Origin: Thiohalocapsa halophila
GTDB taxonomy: Bacteria; Pseudomonadota; Gammaproteobacteria; Chromatiales; Chromatiaceae
Reading direction: 5' to 3'
Assembly: GCF_016583825.1 (NCBI RefSeq)
Contig: NZ_NRRV01000023.1
Span: 18,799 to 82,798, forward strand
Length of the DNA stretch: 64,000 bases
Shown here: piece after piece, positions 1 to 8,796 of the stretch
Position numbering within the stretch: position 1 is the first letter of the stretch
Layout: every line of letters starts with the position of its first letter
Program-made: the position numbers and the translations under genes
Notes under the pieces: generated by a model
The model's database searches: none
What the model saw: only the letters and a program-made list of their open reading frames with translations
What the model was told of the DNA's origin: nothing

Positions 1-1
1 G

Positions 2-364
2 CCTATCGCGACTAAGACCGGCAAGCCGATGACCACGGCGAGCGTTGCCGTGGACGTTTCTCAACGTGACAGCGAGGCGACCCTATGGGTCCGCGTTGTC
101 GCCTTCGGCCGGCTAGCCGACGCGCTAGCCAAGCACGCGAAAGGCGAAACCTTGTCGGCGGCCGGGCGCTTCGAGCTGTCGCGCTGGACCGATGCCGAAG
201 GCAACGAGCGCGAAAACTGGCAGTTGATAGCCGATGCCTTGGTGTCTGCCCGCACCGTGCGCCCCGGCGGCAAGCGCGGCGCCCGCGGCAACGGCAGCGC
301 CAGCACCGCCCCTGCCAACGGCGCCGACTCGCCGACCCTAAACGATGAGCTGCCCCCGTTCTGA
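2..364 (+). CDS. ssb: Single-stranded DNA-binding protein, 5'-truncated by window edge
   Basis: The reading frame is already open at base 2, so the true start lies left of the window; 120 residues are visible. They match the central and C-terminal part of an OB-fold SSB: a TKTGKPMTTASVAV strand near the start, then WVRVVAFG, then a disordered glycine/alanine tail. The protein ends in DELPPF, which resembles the acidic SSB tip (usually DDDIPF) that recruits replication and repair proteins. It probably coats single-stranded DNA during element replication. The small HTH gene and the iteron-like cluster that follow suggest a mobile element copy rather than the chromosomal ssb. The family is fairly sure; the mobile role is inference. 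Confidence 0.75.
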   Translation, partial: PIATKTGKPMTTASVAVDVSQRDSEATLWVRVVAFGRLADALAKHAKGETLSAAGRFELSRWTDAEGNERENWQLIADALVSARTVRPGGKRGARGNGSASTAPANGADSPTLNDELPPF

Positions 365-600
365 GCCCCGCGAAGCGAGGCCCCGCGGCGCGCGGTTGGG
401 CGCGGAGCGTTGTTCTTGCGCCGCGCTGCACAGCCGTTGCGGCACTTGCGTTGCACATGCCCCGCATGGCCTTGCAGGGTTGCGGGTCCTTCTGCGCCTT
501 CTGCGTTGCGGTCGCGAGAGTCGCGAAATTCCGCTAGCCCCTACGGCAGCAGCATAGGCAACGCCCTGCAACAGTCCCGCCCGGCTTGAGGCTGATTGCG

Positions 601-948
601 ATGACCGACACCCCCCGACCGCTGACCCCCCAGCAATTGGAGGCGGCCCGCCGACTGGTGCGCGGCGCGAGCGGCAGCGAGGCGGCGGCGGCCGTCGGCG
701 TTCGGCCCGAGACCGTTTCCCGCTGGCGGCGTGACCCGGCCTTCACCGCCGAGCTGCGGCGCCTGGTGGAGCTTGCCGAGCACGGCGACACCCGCGCCCG
801 CGTCGAGGCCCTGACCCCGAAGGCCCTGGACGCATTGACCGATGCCCTCGCCAGCACCCGCGCCCCGCTGGCCCTGCGAATCGAGGCGGCGGCGGCCCTG
901 TTGGCCTTCGCGGCGAGCATCCAACGCCCACCCGATGCGGAGCCCTAG
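601..948 (+). CDS. Small helix-turn-helix protein, terminase-small-subunit-like
   Basis: This encodes 115 residues. A helix-turn-helix sits at about residues 25-46, with AAAVGVRPETVSRWRRDP giving the turn and recognition helix. The remainder is alanine-rich and helical. This layout is common in phage small terminase subunits and in small element regulators, so it could recognise packaging or origin DNA, but no specific function can be assigned. ATG 601 is preferred over the in-frame TTG at 586 because TGAGG lies about 9 bases upstream of it. It stands between the SSB gene and the iteron-like repeats, which supports an element-encoded DNA-binding role. Confidence 0.55.
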   Translation: MTDTPRPLTPQQLEAARRLVRGASGSEAAAAVGVRPETVSRWRRDPAFTAELRRLVELAEHGDTRARVEALTPKALDALTDALASTRAPLALRIEAAAALLAFAASIQRPPDAEP

Positions 949-1031
949 ACCGGCGATCCGTGCTAACTACCCAGGGGTTACGCTCAAGCTGTCCCCCTGT
1001 TTCCGTAACCCATCGTAGTCTGCCGTAACTT

Positions 1032-1421
1032 TGTCCCACCTGTCCCACCTGCGTCCCACCCGCGGTGGGACAGCGCGAAGCACTCTAACCCTCTGACTAT
1101 AAAGAGAAAGCCGGACGTGTCCCACCTGTCCCACCTGTCCCACCCGATTTTGCACAGTTGGCGGGAAAAGCATGCAGCGTCCCACCCGTCCCACTGCACC
1201 CCCTGTGTGTTTCCCCTGTAGACACATACATATACACACCCCGTGCCACATCCTGTGTTTCACCCTGTGCCTGCATCCTGCGTCGTTTTCCCTTCACTGC
1301 TGCAAATAGCGGTGGGACAGGTGGGACAGGTGGGACACTCGAAAAAACACAGTCGGAACAGTCTGTTACGCGCGCCTTCGCGTCCCACCCCTGGTGGGAC
1401 ACAGGTGGGACAGGTGGGACA
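1032..1421. repeat. Mirror-symmetric iteron-like array of GGTGGGACA
   Basis: Twelve exact 9-mers are present. TGTCCCACC starts at 1032, 1041, 1118, 1127 and 1136. GGTGGGACA starts at 1064, 1311, 1320, 1329, 1393, 1404 and 1413. One-base variants CGTCCCACC lie at 1052, 1178 and 1381, and a further variant at 1187. The order is double, 19-bp palindrome (1053-1071), triple, centre, triple, palindrome (1382-1400), double. The doubles and palindromes mirror each other exactly about 1226.5; the triples are 2 bp off. The centre holds the locally AT-richest stretch (about 1221-1238). This looks like an initiator-bound replication origin. Confidence 0.8.
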
Positions 1422-1632
1422 ATCCTGCGACCCGTTACGCTGGCCTGCGACAACAGCGCCCGAGCGCGCCCGCCCGGACCTGCCGGCGGCCCGGATCGGC
1501 GGCCAAGCGACCCCAGGAACGGCCCGAGGCGCGGCGCCGAGCCGTGTTCGATGCGGCGGCAAGCACGCGCAAGCACACCCCGGCTGCCGGCCTAACCGCG
1601 CGAGCGGACATGATGCGAGGATAGGGCAGCGG

Positions 1633-1894
1633 CGAGCCCCAGCGGGTCGAGGCCATGGCGGTGCCCACCTGCCGGCGCTCCCGGAGCCCCAGGGGGTCGA
1701 GGCCATGGCGGTGCCCACCTGCCGGCGCTCCCGGAGCCCCAGGGGGTCGAGGCCATGGCGGTGCCCACCTGCCGGCGCTCCCGGAGCCCCAGGGGGTCGA
1801 GGCCATGGCGGTGCCCACCTGCCGGCGCTCCCGGAGCCCCAGGGGGTCGAGGCCATGGCGGTGCCCACCTGCCGGCGCTCCCGGAGCCCCAGGG
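1633..1894. repeat. 50-bp minisatellite, five copies plus a partial sixth
   Basis: Units start at 1633, 1683, 1733, 1783 and 1833, with 12 bp of a sixth at 1883. The first copy differs at a few bases; the others are identical as read. Each unit includes GGTCGAGGCCATGGCGGTGC and CCCACCTGCCGGCGCTCC. There are no spacers between units, so this is not CRISPR. The period is not a multiple of three, so a protein origin is unlikely. It sits about 90 bp from the tRNA end. Confidence 0.95.
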
Positions 1895-1980
1895 AAGGCC
1901 CGAAATCCGCCCGGCTGGTGACTCTATGGTGACTCAAGGAACGGGCGCCGGAGCCTGAATCGCCTAAGACCTTGATTTTA

Positions 1981-2056
1981 TGGAGCTGGCGGACGGATTC
2001 GAACCGACGACCTGCTGATTACAAATCAGCTGCTCTGCCAACTGAGCTACGCCAGC
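1981..2056 (-). tRNA. tRNA-Thr (anticodon UGU)
   Basis: On the minus strand the acceptor arms are GCTGGCG and CGCCAGC, followed by T and an encoded CCA at 1983-1981. The anticodon arm is GCTGA-TTTGTAA-TCAGC, giving anticodon TGT. The T arm contains GGTTCGAATCC. Length is 76 nt. It lies just downstream of coaX, as in several gammaproteobacteria where coaX precedes a tRNA cluster. Its 3' end faces the putative mobile element. Confidence 0.97.
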
Positions 2057-2123
2057 GTGGGAGGGACGGCTGCCGGCAGTGCCGGCAGCCAACGCCGCAT
2101 TGTATGCCAGACAAGTGGTCGCC

Positions 2124-2882
2124 TCAATCGGCGGCGACGGCGGCGAGGCCCCGCAGCACGAGGTCCGGGACCTGCTCAGCCGAGAGCCGCGTCGCGGCGG
2201 CGGCGAGTCGGTCGGCATCGCCGCCGGTGAGGACGAGCCGGGGCTCGGTGCCGGTGTGCTCGGCGAGGCGCCGGTACAGGCGCTCGGTCAGCGCCGCCGG
2301 AGCCTGGATGCTGGCGGCGGCGACGGCCTCGCCGGTGTCGGCGGCCCAGGCCAGGTCGGCCTCGGCGGGCTCGTGCAGCGGGATCTGGGTGCCGGCGAGG
2401 AGGCTCGTGCGCATCAGGCGGATGCCGGGCAGGATGAGTCCGCCCAGGTGTTGGCCGTCGGCGGCGAGGAGGTCATAGGTGACGGCGGTGCCGGCGTCGA
2501 CGATGAGGCTGGCGGCAGGCGCTGCGTCGGCCTGCGCCAACTGGTGGGCGGCAATGAGGGCGAGGAAGCGGTCGACGCCGAGTCGCTCCGGCACGGTGTA
2601 GGCGATACGGATGCCGTTGGCTCGGGCCTGGGTCCGGACCCAGCGGGGACTGCGGGCGAAACGGGATTCGCACACCTGGATGACCGCGTCCTTGACCGTC
2701 TGCGGACCGACGCCGGCGGCGATGACGGCGTCGATGTGGCTCAGCTCGTCCCAGACGGCCAGCAGATCCAGCGGCAGCGCGCCGTTGTGCAGAGCGGAGC
2801 CGAAGCCCTCCAGGGGTCCCCCCTGCCCCGTTTGCAGCGCCCATTTGACGCTGCTGTTGCCGATGTCGACGAGGAGCCGCAT
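2124..2882 (-). CDS. coaX: Type III pantothenate kinase
   Basis: This phosphorylates pantothenate to 4'-phosphopantothenate, the first step of coenzyme A synthesis in the cytoplasm. The 252 residues match family length. Visible signatures of the ASKHA fold are DIGNSSVKW at residues 6-14 (phosphate binding), LGVDRF at 101-106, VDAGTAVTYD at 128-137, and GGLILPG shortly after. Type III enzymes are typically insensitive to CoA feedback and need a monovalent cation (family knowledge). It is on the same strand as the following tRNA-Thr and as the PBP7-like gene upstream, 58 bases away. Confidence 0.96.
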   Translation of the reverse strand: MRLLVDIGNSSVKWALQTGQGGPLEGFGSALHNGALPLDLLAVWDELSHIDAVIAAGVGPQTVKDAVIQVCESRFARSPRWVRTQARANGIRIAYTVPERLGVDRFLALIAAHQLAQADAAPAASLIVDAGTAVTYDLLAADGQHLGGLILPGIRLMRTSLLAGTQIPLHEPAEADLAWAADTGEAVAAASIQAPAALTERLYRRLAEHTGTEPRLVLTGGDADRLAAAATRLSAEQVPDLVLRGLAAVAAD

Positions 2883-2940
2883 GCGCCCGAACCGAAGCAG
2901 ATTTGTGGGTTGACGGCGGCGGTGCCAGCCGAGGGGGCTG

Positions 2941-3816
2941 CTAGCGATGGCCCGCGTCCAGCCCGGCGGTGAGCTGCTCGCCGCCGTTGCGCAGCCAATC
3001 CCGTAACCGGTTGGAGTCGCCCACCGGGGTGAGCTTACCCTGGGCGTTGAGCAGGACGATGTAGAGCCGCCGGTCGGCGACGACGGCCTGCATGACCAGG
3101 CAGCGGCCGGCCTCGTGGATGTAGCCCGTCTTGCTGAGCTCCACGGTCCAGCGGCTGTCGCGCACCAAGGGGTTGGTGTTGCGATACTGGAGTGGGCCGC
3201 GCTTGGTTTCGATGTAGGGACGCGCCGTGAACTCGCCGGTGGAGGTGATCTCCCGGATCAGCGGGTACTGCGACGCGGCGTGGATGAGCCGTACCAGGTC
3301 CTCCGCCGTGGAGACGTTGCGGGCGTCGAGGCCGGAGGTATCGGCGAAGTTGCTGTCGTGCATGCCGAGGGACTCGGCCTTGGCGTTCATGGCCGCGACG
3401 AAGGCGTCGGTGCCGCCGGCGAAGGTGGTGCGCCCCAGGGCATGGGCGGCCCGGTTGTCGGACGACATGAGGGAAACACGCAACATGTCGCGTCGGGACA
3501 GCGTTGCTTCATCAATATAGAGTCTGGAGCGGCTCCAGCGCAGGCGGTCGCGGTCCTGCTCGGTGATGGTGACGGGATCGTCCAGCGGCACCTGGGCGTC
3601 GAGCACCACCATCGCCGTCATGAGCTTGGTGATGCTGGCGATGGGCCGGACCTCTTTGGGGCCCCGGCTGTAGAGCCGGTTGCCGTTGTGATCGATGATC
3701 AGTGCCACCGCGGAGCGAATGTCCGGACCCGCGAGCGCCGGACTCATGCCTGCGAGCAACGCGCAGACCGCGACGGCCGCGGTGAGGATGCGGCGTGCCT
3801 TGGTTTGCGAATTCAT
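2941..3816 (-). CDS. pbpG: D-alanyl-D-alanine endopeptidase, PBP7 type
   Basis: A periplasmic low-molecular-mass penicillin-binding protein that cuts D-Ala-mDAP crosslinks in peptidoglycan. The start at 3816 gives 291 residues with a signal peptide (basic MNSQTKARR, then a hydrophobic run ending around ALAG at 27-30). All three serine-peptidase motifs are present: SITK at 61-64, SDN at 119-121 and KTG at 229-231. A longer upstream extension of the frame is Arg-rich and lacks a signal sequence, so it was rejected. GGAAG lies upstream of the chosen ATG. PbpG rather than a DacA carboxypeptidase is favoured by the short length and lack of a C-terminal amphipathic anchor. Confidence 0.9.
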   Translation of the reverse strand: MNSQTKARRILTAAVAVCALLAGMSPALAGPDIRSAVALIIDHNGNRLYSRGPKEVRPIASITKLMTAMVVLDAQVPLDDPVTITEQDRDRLRWSRSRLYIDEATLSRRDMLRVSLMSSDNRAAHALGRTTFAGGTDAFVAAMNAKAESLGMHDSNFADTSGLDARNVSTAEDLVRLIHAASQYPLIREITSTGEFTARPYIETKRGPLQYRNTNPLVRDSRWTVELSKTGYIHEAGRCLVMQAVVADRRLYIVLLNAQGKLTPVGDSNRLRDWLRNGGEQLTAGLDAGHR

Positions 3817-3962
3817 CTGAAGTCTTCCCGCCAGCCGTCTGTTTCTCCGAGGCAAAGCAGTGTCAGTATGGCACATCTTTCTGGGCAGCGTGGCAGGAAT
3901 GCAGCGGCTTGTTGCAAATTGGTCGCGCAGACTGTCATCCGCAAGTACCCTGCCGACATACG

Positions 3963-4859
3963 ATGCCCATGATTTACATCCCGGTCTGGCTGCTGGCCGC
4001 CTTCCCCCCGCTGTTCTGGGCCGGCAACTTCGTGCTCGCCCGGGCACTACACGCGGACCTGCCGCCGCTGGCGCTGGCCTTCTGGCGCTGGACGCTGGCA
4101 CTGGTGATCCTGCTGCCCTTCGGCCTGCCCGCGTTGTGGCGCCAGCGCGCCCTGCTCGCAAGGCATTGGCGCCTGCTAACGGCCCTCGCGCTGCTCGGTG
4201 TCACGGGCTACAACACCATGCTCTACATCGGCCTCCAGGACACGACGGCCACCAATGCGCTGCTATTGTCGTCGGCGACCCCGGTGCTGATCGTTGCGCT
4301 GTCGTTCGTGGTGCTGCGCCATCGCCCGCGGCTGCTGGCGCTCCTGGGGCTTGCCCTGTCGCTGGCGGGCGTGTGGCTCATCGTCTCCGCCGGCGAGCCG
4401 GCCCGGCTGCTCGACATCGGTCTGCGCCCAGGCGATGCCTGGATCTTGGCGACGACCCTGGACTGGGCGATCTACTCCGTGCTGCTGCGGCTGCGCCCGG
4501 CGGGGCTGGCCCCCGCGGGCTTCCTGACCGCGCTGGTGGCGCTCGGCCTGCCGCCATTGGCGGGACTCTACGCCTGGGAGCTACAGCAGGGCATCGGGCT
4601 TACGCTGAATGCGGGCAACCTCGCGGCCATCGGCTATGTGGCGCTGTTCCCATCGGTGCTGGCCTATCTCTTCTGGAACCGCGCCGTCGCCGAGCTCGGC
4701 GCCAACCGCACAGGCCAATACATGCACCTGGTGCCGGTATTCGGCATCCTACTGGGCGTATTGGTACTCGGCGAGCGGCTGCAATGGTTCCACGCCGTGG
4801 GCGCAGCGCTGATCGCCGGGGGAATCGTGCTGAGTGCGCAGCGCTCAAAGCGCGTCTAG
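3963..4859 (+). CDS. EamA-family drug/metabolite transporter
   Basis: An inner-membrane DMT-superfamily protein of 298 residues with about ten transmembrane segments in two EamA repeats. The first begins with PPLFWAGNFVLAR near residue 15; the second starts around residue 150 and contains FPSVLAYLFWNRAVAELGAN, typical of this family. Members export amino acids, purines or metabolites; the substrate cannot be read from sequence. Start ATG 3963 is chosen, with 3969 a close alternative. Its last 15 bases overlap the convergent antitoxin gene. It is divergent from pbpG with 146 bp between start codons. Confidence 0.92.
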   Translation: MPMIYIPVWLLAAFPPLFWAGNFVLARALHADLPPLALAFWRWTLALVILLPFGLPALWRQRALLARHWRLLTALALLGVTGYNTMLYIGLQDTTATNALLLSSATPVLIVALSFVVLRHRPRLLALLGLALSLAGVWLIVSAGEPARLLDIGLRPGDAWILATTLDWAIYSVLLRLRPAGLAPAGFLTALVALGLPPLAGLYAWELQQGIGLTLNAGNLAAIGYVALFPSVLAYLFWNRAVAELGANRTGQYMHLVPVFGILLGVLVLGERLQWFHAVGAALIAGGIVLSAQRSKRV

Positions 4860-5102
4860 GGTCGTATCGACGGCTTGGCCGATCTCCCAGTGCCGCTGCC
4901 GCACGGTGTCCGCAAGCTCGGCGTCGTCGAGTCGCTCCAGCAGCTCCTCGAAGGCTTGGGCGGAGATCAGATAGGCCGCGGGCTTGTCCTCATCCAGGGT
5001 CGCAACGGCTTCCTCGCCCGCCGTTGCAAGCACCGCGGCGGGATGCCGGCGCAGCTCATCCAGCGTGGCTGCACAATCCGCCAGTACGCGATTCATTCCC
5101 AA
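4845..5102 (-). CDS. Orphan Phd/YefM (StbD-like) antitoxin
   Basis: The 85-residue protein has the N-terminal Phd/YefM fold signature (RVLADCAATLDELRRHPAAV, then a loop and DKPAAYLISAQAFEELLERL). Such proteins bind their own promoter through the N-terminus and neutralise a RelE/ParE-type toxin through the C-terminus. No toxin reading frame is adjacent: downstream is the convergent transporter and upstream is the groEL terminator. It is therefore a solitary antitoxin, either a decayed pair or a recruited regulator. The start could be residue 1 or Met3. Confidence 0.75.
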   Translation of the reverse strand: MGMNRVLADCAATLDELRRHPAAVLATAGEEAVATLDEDKPAAYLISAQAFEELLERLDDAELADTVRQRHWEIGQAVDTTLDAL

Positions 5103-5113
5103 GCCCCAAACGC

Positions 5114-5139
5114 AAAAAGCCCCGCCGAAGCGGGGCTTT
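5114..5139 (-). terminator. Rho-independent terminator after groESL
   Basis: Read on the minus strand, a perfect 7-bp stem GCCCCGC/GCGGGGC with a four-base TTCG loop is followed by five T residues (AAAAA at 5114-5118 on the plus strand). It lies 75 bp past the groEL stop and just before the antitoxin gene, so it should end groESL transcripts. Confidence 0.85.
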
Positions 5140-5213
5140 CTTCGCCGCCATCCATGGCGAGCTCAGCGGCGTTGTCGCCCGCCTTGTTGCGAAAGGGGGC
5201 GACAGATCCGCTG

Positions 5214-7206
<1,993 letters not shown>

Positions 7207-7315
7207 GGTTGCTTTCCCCTCAGCTTTTCGGATGGGTTGCGGGTGTGAGACGCCGGGTGCCAGCGGCCCGTTTGCGGGCAGCGCCGCAAGCGCTGAAGCC
7301 GGCGCCCGGACCGTG

Positions 7316-7342
7316 TTAGCACTCAACGATAGCGGCTGCTAA
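7316..7342. promoter_or_regulatory. CIRCE operator (HrcA binding site)
   Basis: TTAGCACTC (7316-7324), nine bases, then GGCTGCTAA (7334-7342). This matches the CIRCE consensus TTAGCACTC-N9-GAGTGCTAA with two mismatches in the right arm. It lies at the expected start of groESL transcription, immediately downstream of the -10 box, so HrcA would block the promoter until heat stress. Confidence 0.88.
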
Positions 7343-7369
7343 TCATAGGGCGCACGCTGTTGCTGTCAA
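7342..7369 (-). promoter_or_regulatory. Sigma-70 promoter of groESL
   Basis: On the minus strand a perfect -35 TTGACA (7369-7364), a 16-bp spacer and -10 TATGAT (7347-7342) precede groES by about 135 bp. The -10 abuts the CIRCE operator. No clear sigma-32 box is seen, consistent with HrcA repression as the main heat control. Confidence 0.85.
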
Positions 7370-7702
7370 GTACGGTTTGCCCCAAGGAAGGCGGGCGGTG
7401 CCGGTAATAAGGGGTCGCTCGGGCCGGGCTCAGGGAGCCAGCTCACTCAGGGACCCAGTGACGGACCCGGCGAGGGACCCAGCTCAGGGCGGGACGGCTC
7501 GAAGCGAGCGCTGCAGGCTTCGGCGGAACAGCAAGGAAGCAGGATGGGCCTTTTACGTCCGACCCTCGGCAGGTGGTACATGGCACGCGGCTAGGCATGC
7601 TTCGCTGGCCGAGCCAAAGCAGGCCGAGCCAAAGCAGATGCCCGAGCACGTTGACAGCGGCACTGCGAGTGCCGGACCTCCCGGCGTCGGTGCGGCCGAG
7701 GC
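7370..7702. other. Intergenic region between groESL promoter and fxsA
   Basis: No gene recognised. It contains a degenerate run with GACCCAG/GACCCGG about every 12 bp (7452-7482), and a short direct duplication of CCGAGCCAAAGCAG around 7610-7640. Both look like low-complexity filler. Confidence 0.5.
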
Positions 7703-8134
7703 TCAATCCTCGCGGCGCCAGTCCGCGTCGATGATGCGCGGGCGGGGGCCGCCGCCCAGGTCATCGTCGTCGCGGCCGGCGCCGAGGGCTTCGACGCGCA
7801 CATAGCGCAGAATCAGTGCGCGGCGCAGCGGCGGGATCAGCAGCAGGAAGCCGGCGATGTCGGTGATGAAGCCGGGCAGCAGCAGCAGGAAGCCGGTCAC
7901 CAAGAGTACGGCGCCGTCCATGAGCTCCAGGGCCGGCGCCTCGCCGCGGTCCATGGCCTGGCGCACACGCAGCAGGACGTGCAGACCCTGCATGCGCACC
8001 AGGGCGCCGCCGATCATGGCGGTCAGCACCGACAGGGCGATGGTGGGCAGCGCGCCGATGACCGAGCCCACCTGAATCAGAAAATACAGCTCCACCAGCG
8101 GGGCGCCGACGAAGAGCAGAAGGAAAAGCCACAT
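7703..8134 (-). CDS. fxsA: FxsA family membrane protein
   Basis: A 143-residue inner-membrane protein starting MWLFLLLFVGAPLVELYFLI, the typical FxsA opening. Further hydrophobic segments follow (a second near residues 27-45 and a pair near residues 75-110), then a polar tail. In E. coli FxsA relieves F-plasmid exclusion of phage T7; its housekeeping role is unknown. As in E. coli it is encoded beside groES. The start at 8134 is chosen because it gives the conserved N-terminus; the longer frame adds a charged leader unlike the family. Confidence 0.92.
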   Translation of the reverse strand: MWLFLLLFVGAPLVELYFLIQVGSVIGALPTIALSVLTAMIGGALVRMQGLHVLLRVRQAMDRGEAPALELMDGAVLLVTGFLLLLPGFITDIAGFLLLIPPLRRALILRYVRVEALGAGRDDDDLGGGPRPRIIDADWRRED

Positions 8135-8454
8135 GGTTTGGGTCTCGGAAGTCAGTGCCGCAGCGGGCCGCGCCGGCTGTCGGTCAGCGTAGACAAAAGG
8201 GCGCCGCAACGCCGGGCGCGCACTGCGGAGGTCTCGGCGGCGCGCGCGGACGCCGATGCGCTGCGGCCAAAGGCAAGGTTAAACCCCGAACGTCTGTCCG
8301 GTAAAAGCCGATTCAAACCCCGGCGCCCGAGCCCGCGAATTCCGTTAGGCTATGCGCCCGCTGCCGGCAGCGGCTGCGGGACCGCCCGTCAGAGGCCGGC
8401 CCGCCCGTCATGCGTCCACCGATCACCATACGTCCGACCGCGGAGGCCGCCCCC

Positions 8455-8796
8455 ATGTCCGACACCAATGCCGCCGATGTCCATGTGGTCTTCTGCACCT
8501 GTCCGGACCCCGCCGTCGCCGAATCCCTGGCCGGCGCGCTGGTCCAAGCGGGACTCGCCGCCTGCGCCACCATGCTGCCGGGCGCCGTGTCCATCTACAG
8601 CTGGCAGGGCCGCATCGAGCGCGACAGCGAGGCGCTGTTGATGATCAAGACCACGGGCGCACGGCTGTCCGCGCTCACCGAGCGCATCTGCGAGCTGCAT
8701 CCTTACGACGTGCCGGAAGTCATCGCCCATCCCATCACCGCCGGCCACGACAGTTATCTCGATTGGGTTCGTCAATGCACCACTATCACCACCTGA
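8455..8796 (+). CDS. cutA: Divalent-cation tolerance protein CutA
   Basis: A 113-residue trimeric ferredoxin-like protein linked to copper tolerance. Family signatures are VVFCTCPDPAVAESLAGAL near the N-terminus, then CATMLPGAVSIYSWQG, and a C-terminal HPYDVPEVIAHPI. ATG 8455 gives family length. The stop overlaps the dsbD start by 22 bp, the same cutA-dsbD pairing known in E. coli, so the two are probably co-translated. Confidence 0.95.
   Translation: MSDTNAADVHVVFCTCPDPAVAESLAGALVQAGLAACATMLPGAVSIYSWQGRIERDSEALLMIKTTGARLSALTERICELHPYDVPEVIAHPITAGHDSYLDWVRQCTTITT

Larger units (their letters stand above)
949..1980. other. Non-coding terminal region of a putative integrated element
   Basis: I see no credible gene in this kilobase. 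Open frames across it translate only the 9-bp and 50-bp repeats, and the 50-bp period makes them change frame at every unit. It holds the iteron-like cluster (1032-1421) and the minisatellite (1633-1894), and ends flush with the 3' end of tRNA-Thr at 1981. With the SSB and HTH genes it looks like the end of an element integrated at the tRNA. No integrase is visible; it would have to lie left of the window or be lost. Confidence 0.5.

Noticed and set aside
1633..1894. CRISPR array
   Set aside because: Units are contiguous with no spacers and there are no cas genes.
1243..1937. Long frames on both strands rich in MAVPTCRRS-like repeats
   Set aside because: They only translate the 9-bp and 50-bp repeats, with frame changes at every unit; no start signal.
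2079..2972. 297-codon frame on the plus strand over coaX
   Set aside because: Shadow of coaX; it also begins in the tRNA flank.
7441..7490. Relation of the GACCCAG motif here to the 13-bp array at 53711
   Set aside because: Only a 7-8 bp match with 12-bp spacing; too short to claim a common origin.
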